The notes beneath the pieces were generated by a model. That model saw nothing but the letters and a program-made list of their open reading frames with translations. It had not been told where the DNA came from and did no database searches. DNA of 7,514 nucleotides from Gp6-AA40 sp050742535 (GTDB taxonomy: Bacteria > Acidobacteriota > Vicinamibacteria > Vicinamibacterales > UBA2999), in contig JBOGIQ010000304.1 in NCBI GenBank assembly GCA_050742535.1, positions 1-7,514 of the forward strand. The letters are read 5' to 3'. The position numbers and the translations under genes were made by a program. Position 1 is the stretch's first letter. Every line of letters begins with the position of its first letter. Of this stretch, positions 5,420 through 7,514 are shown piece by piece.

Positions 5420-5446
5420 GTAGGTCCGCCTGAAGGCGGACACTAC
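5420..5446. repeat. Imperfect palindrome between convergent genes
   Basis: The arms GTCCGCCT (5424-5431) and AGGCGGAC (5434-5441) pair across a GA centre. The outer GTAG (5420-5423) and CTAC (5443-5446) extend the stem with one bulged A (5442). The core matches the palindrome at 2928-2949. An extra AGGCGG at 5415-5420 can pair instead with CCGCCT at 5426-5431, giving a competing hairpin. It lies between the ends of the MBL and VOC genes and may act as a bidirectional 3'-end structure, though no T run follows. The VOC stop codon is part of the outer arm. Confidence 0.75.
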
Positions 5447-6228
5447 GAGGGCTGGTACATCGCGAACACCGCCTTCTGCGGGTCCTGCAGGATGACGAAC
5501 CGTCCGCCGTCCGGAATCGCATTCGGCCCCACCATGACCGACGCGCCGAGGCTTTTCGCTTTAGCGGCTGACGCGTCCAGGTCGGAGACCAGGAAGTAGG
5601 GCATCCAGTACGACGGCACCTGCGCCGGCATACTCTCGGGCATCGCCATCATCCCGACGCCGGGTTGTCCGTTGACGCTGAACTCCGTGTAGTCCATCAC
5701 CGCCGCCGGGGCGCTGTGCTTTGCGCTCCACCCGAACATCTGCGTATAGAACGTCTCCGCCTTCGTCGGGTCGCGTGTGGTCAGCTCGGCCCAGCAGAGT
5801 GCGCCCGGTTCGTTGCGAACCTTCACGCCGATGTGCGCCTTCGGCTCCCAGACGTGAAACACGGCGCCGCTCGGATCCTGGATCACGGCCATCCGCCCGT
5901 GCGTCATGACATCGAAAGGCCCGAACAGAACCGTGGCGCCGAGCGAGGCGGCGCGCTTCACGGCGTCGTCCGCGTTCGGAACGGAAATGTACAGGTTCCA
6001 GTGCGAGGGGACGCCCATCTGTCGCTCGTCCTGTGGCAGACTGCCGCCGGCGGCGACATCGCGCCCCCGCATCGTGAAGATCGTGTAGACGCCATCCGGG
6101 CCCATGTCGTGCTCGACGATGTCCCAGCCGAAGAGGCTGCAGTAGAACGCGACGCCGGCTTTCGCGTCCGTGGTCATGAGCTCGACCCAGGAGAACGTGC
6201 CCGGTGCATGCGCGGTGAAGTCGGCCAT
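5443..6228 (-). CDS. VOC (glyoxalase-like) protein with two tandem domains
   Basis: The 261-residue protein contains two vicinal-oxygen-chelate domains in tandem. The repeat units can be read directly: WVELMTTDAKAGVAFYCSLFGW (residues 14-35, excerpt) and WAELTTRDPTKAETFYTQMFGW (146-167, excerpt). Each later has an IQDPSGAVFHVWEP / LQDPQKAVFAMYQP block. Overall it resembles the CFP32/Cfp30B-type family of two-domain glyoxalase-like proteins. Candidate metal positions E16, H76 and E128 are present in the first half, but the second half has Y207 and Q259 where H and E stand in the first, so that half may be degenerate. There is no signal peptide, so it is cytoplasmic. The ATG at 6228 was chosen because domain one starts there and the longer frame runs into the divergent esterase. 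It has no clear SD; a TATATC/TATCTT box lies 6-8 nt before the ATG. The reaction is unknown. Confidence 0.9.
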   Translation of the reverse strand: MADFTAHAPGTFSWVELMTTDAKAGVAFYCSLFGWDIVEHDMGPDGVYTIFTMRGRDVAAGGSLPQDERQMGVPSHWNLYISVPNADDAVKRAASLGATVLFGPFDVMTHGRMAVIQDPSGAVFHVWEPKAHIGVKVRNEPGALCWAELTTRDPTKAETFYTQMFGWSAKHSAPAAVMDYTEFSVNGQPGVGMMAMPESMPAQVPSYWMPYFLVSDLDASAAKAKSLGASVMVGPNAIPDGGRFVILQDPQKAVFAMYQPS

Positions 6229-6267
6229 GAACCGAAGATATACGATCCCGGTGGGATAATCCGCGCC
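6229..6267. promoter_or_regulatory. 39-bp divergent promoter region, VOC / carboxylesterase
   Basis: Start codons face away from each other across 39 bp. On the plus strand GATAAT (6255-6260) ends 7 nt before the esterase ATG. On the minus strand TATATC (6237-6242), or overlapping TATCTT, ends 6-8 nt before the VOC ATG. Neither gene has a standard SD; GGTGGG at 6250-6255 is too far from the esterase ATG to be convincing. Both RNAs could begin at or next to the start codon. No -35 boxes resembling TTGACA are seen. Confidence 0.45.

Positions 6268-7514
<1,247 letters not shown>

Overview
The window is about 7.5 kb of GC-rich bacterial DNA carrying metabolic and accessory genes. Six larger genes and one small gene are supported, plus the first 37 codons of another gene at the left edge. 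Most products look exported: secretory or lipoprotein signals are visible on the amidohydrolase, the cyclase, the metallo-hydrolase, the esterase and the left-edge protein. The high GC, many exported hydrolases, runs of the heptamer ATGCAAA and short TCCGCCT/AGGCGGA palindromes next to genes suggest an environmental Acidobacteriota-like organism (perhaps Vicinamibacteria). That placement is an inference from style, not a proof.

Layout. Positions 1-111 (minus) hold the start of a secreted protein. Positions 112-419 carry no gene: they hold a leader with small hairpins and a very AT-rich block (301-377, about 26% GC) with dyad symmetries. Positions 420-536 (minus) encode a 38-residue one-helix membrane protein with its own consensus -10 box and Shine-Dalgarno (SD) site. 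Positions 575-655 hold two inverted groups of degenerate ATGCAAA heptamers. Positions 655-2079 (minus) encode an exported amidohydrolase. It diverges across 39 bp from a plus-strand set: a lipoprotein cyclase-family enzyme (2119-2928), an alpha/beta hydrolase (2957-3949) and a secreted two-part metallo-beta-lactamase-fold protein (3961-5409). A VOC/glyoxalase-like protein (5443-6228, minus) is convergent with that set. It also diverges across another 39 bp from a secreted type-B carboxylesterase (6268 to beyond the right edge).

How the genes fit together. The amidohydrolase, cyclase-family enzyme, alpha/beta hydrolase, MBL-fold enzyme and carboxylesterase are all hydrolases of small amides, esters or lactone-like compounds, and most act outside the cytoplasm. 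The likely theme is breakdown or detoxification of external organic compounds. No substrate can be named, and I see no complete recognised pathway, defence system or mobile element.

The most unusual content is in the short repeats. Six perfect ATGCAAA units form the first codons of the alpha/beta hydrolase, just after a palindrome whose right arm contains the only SD-like sequence. Three repeats lie exactly on the stop codons of neighbouring genes. Several genes without an SD have a -10-like box 6-8 nt before the ATG, which suggests leaderless transcripts.
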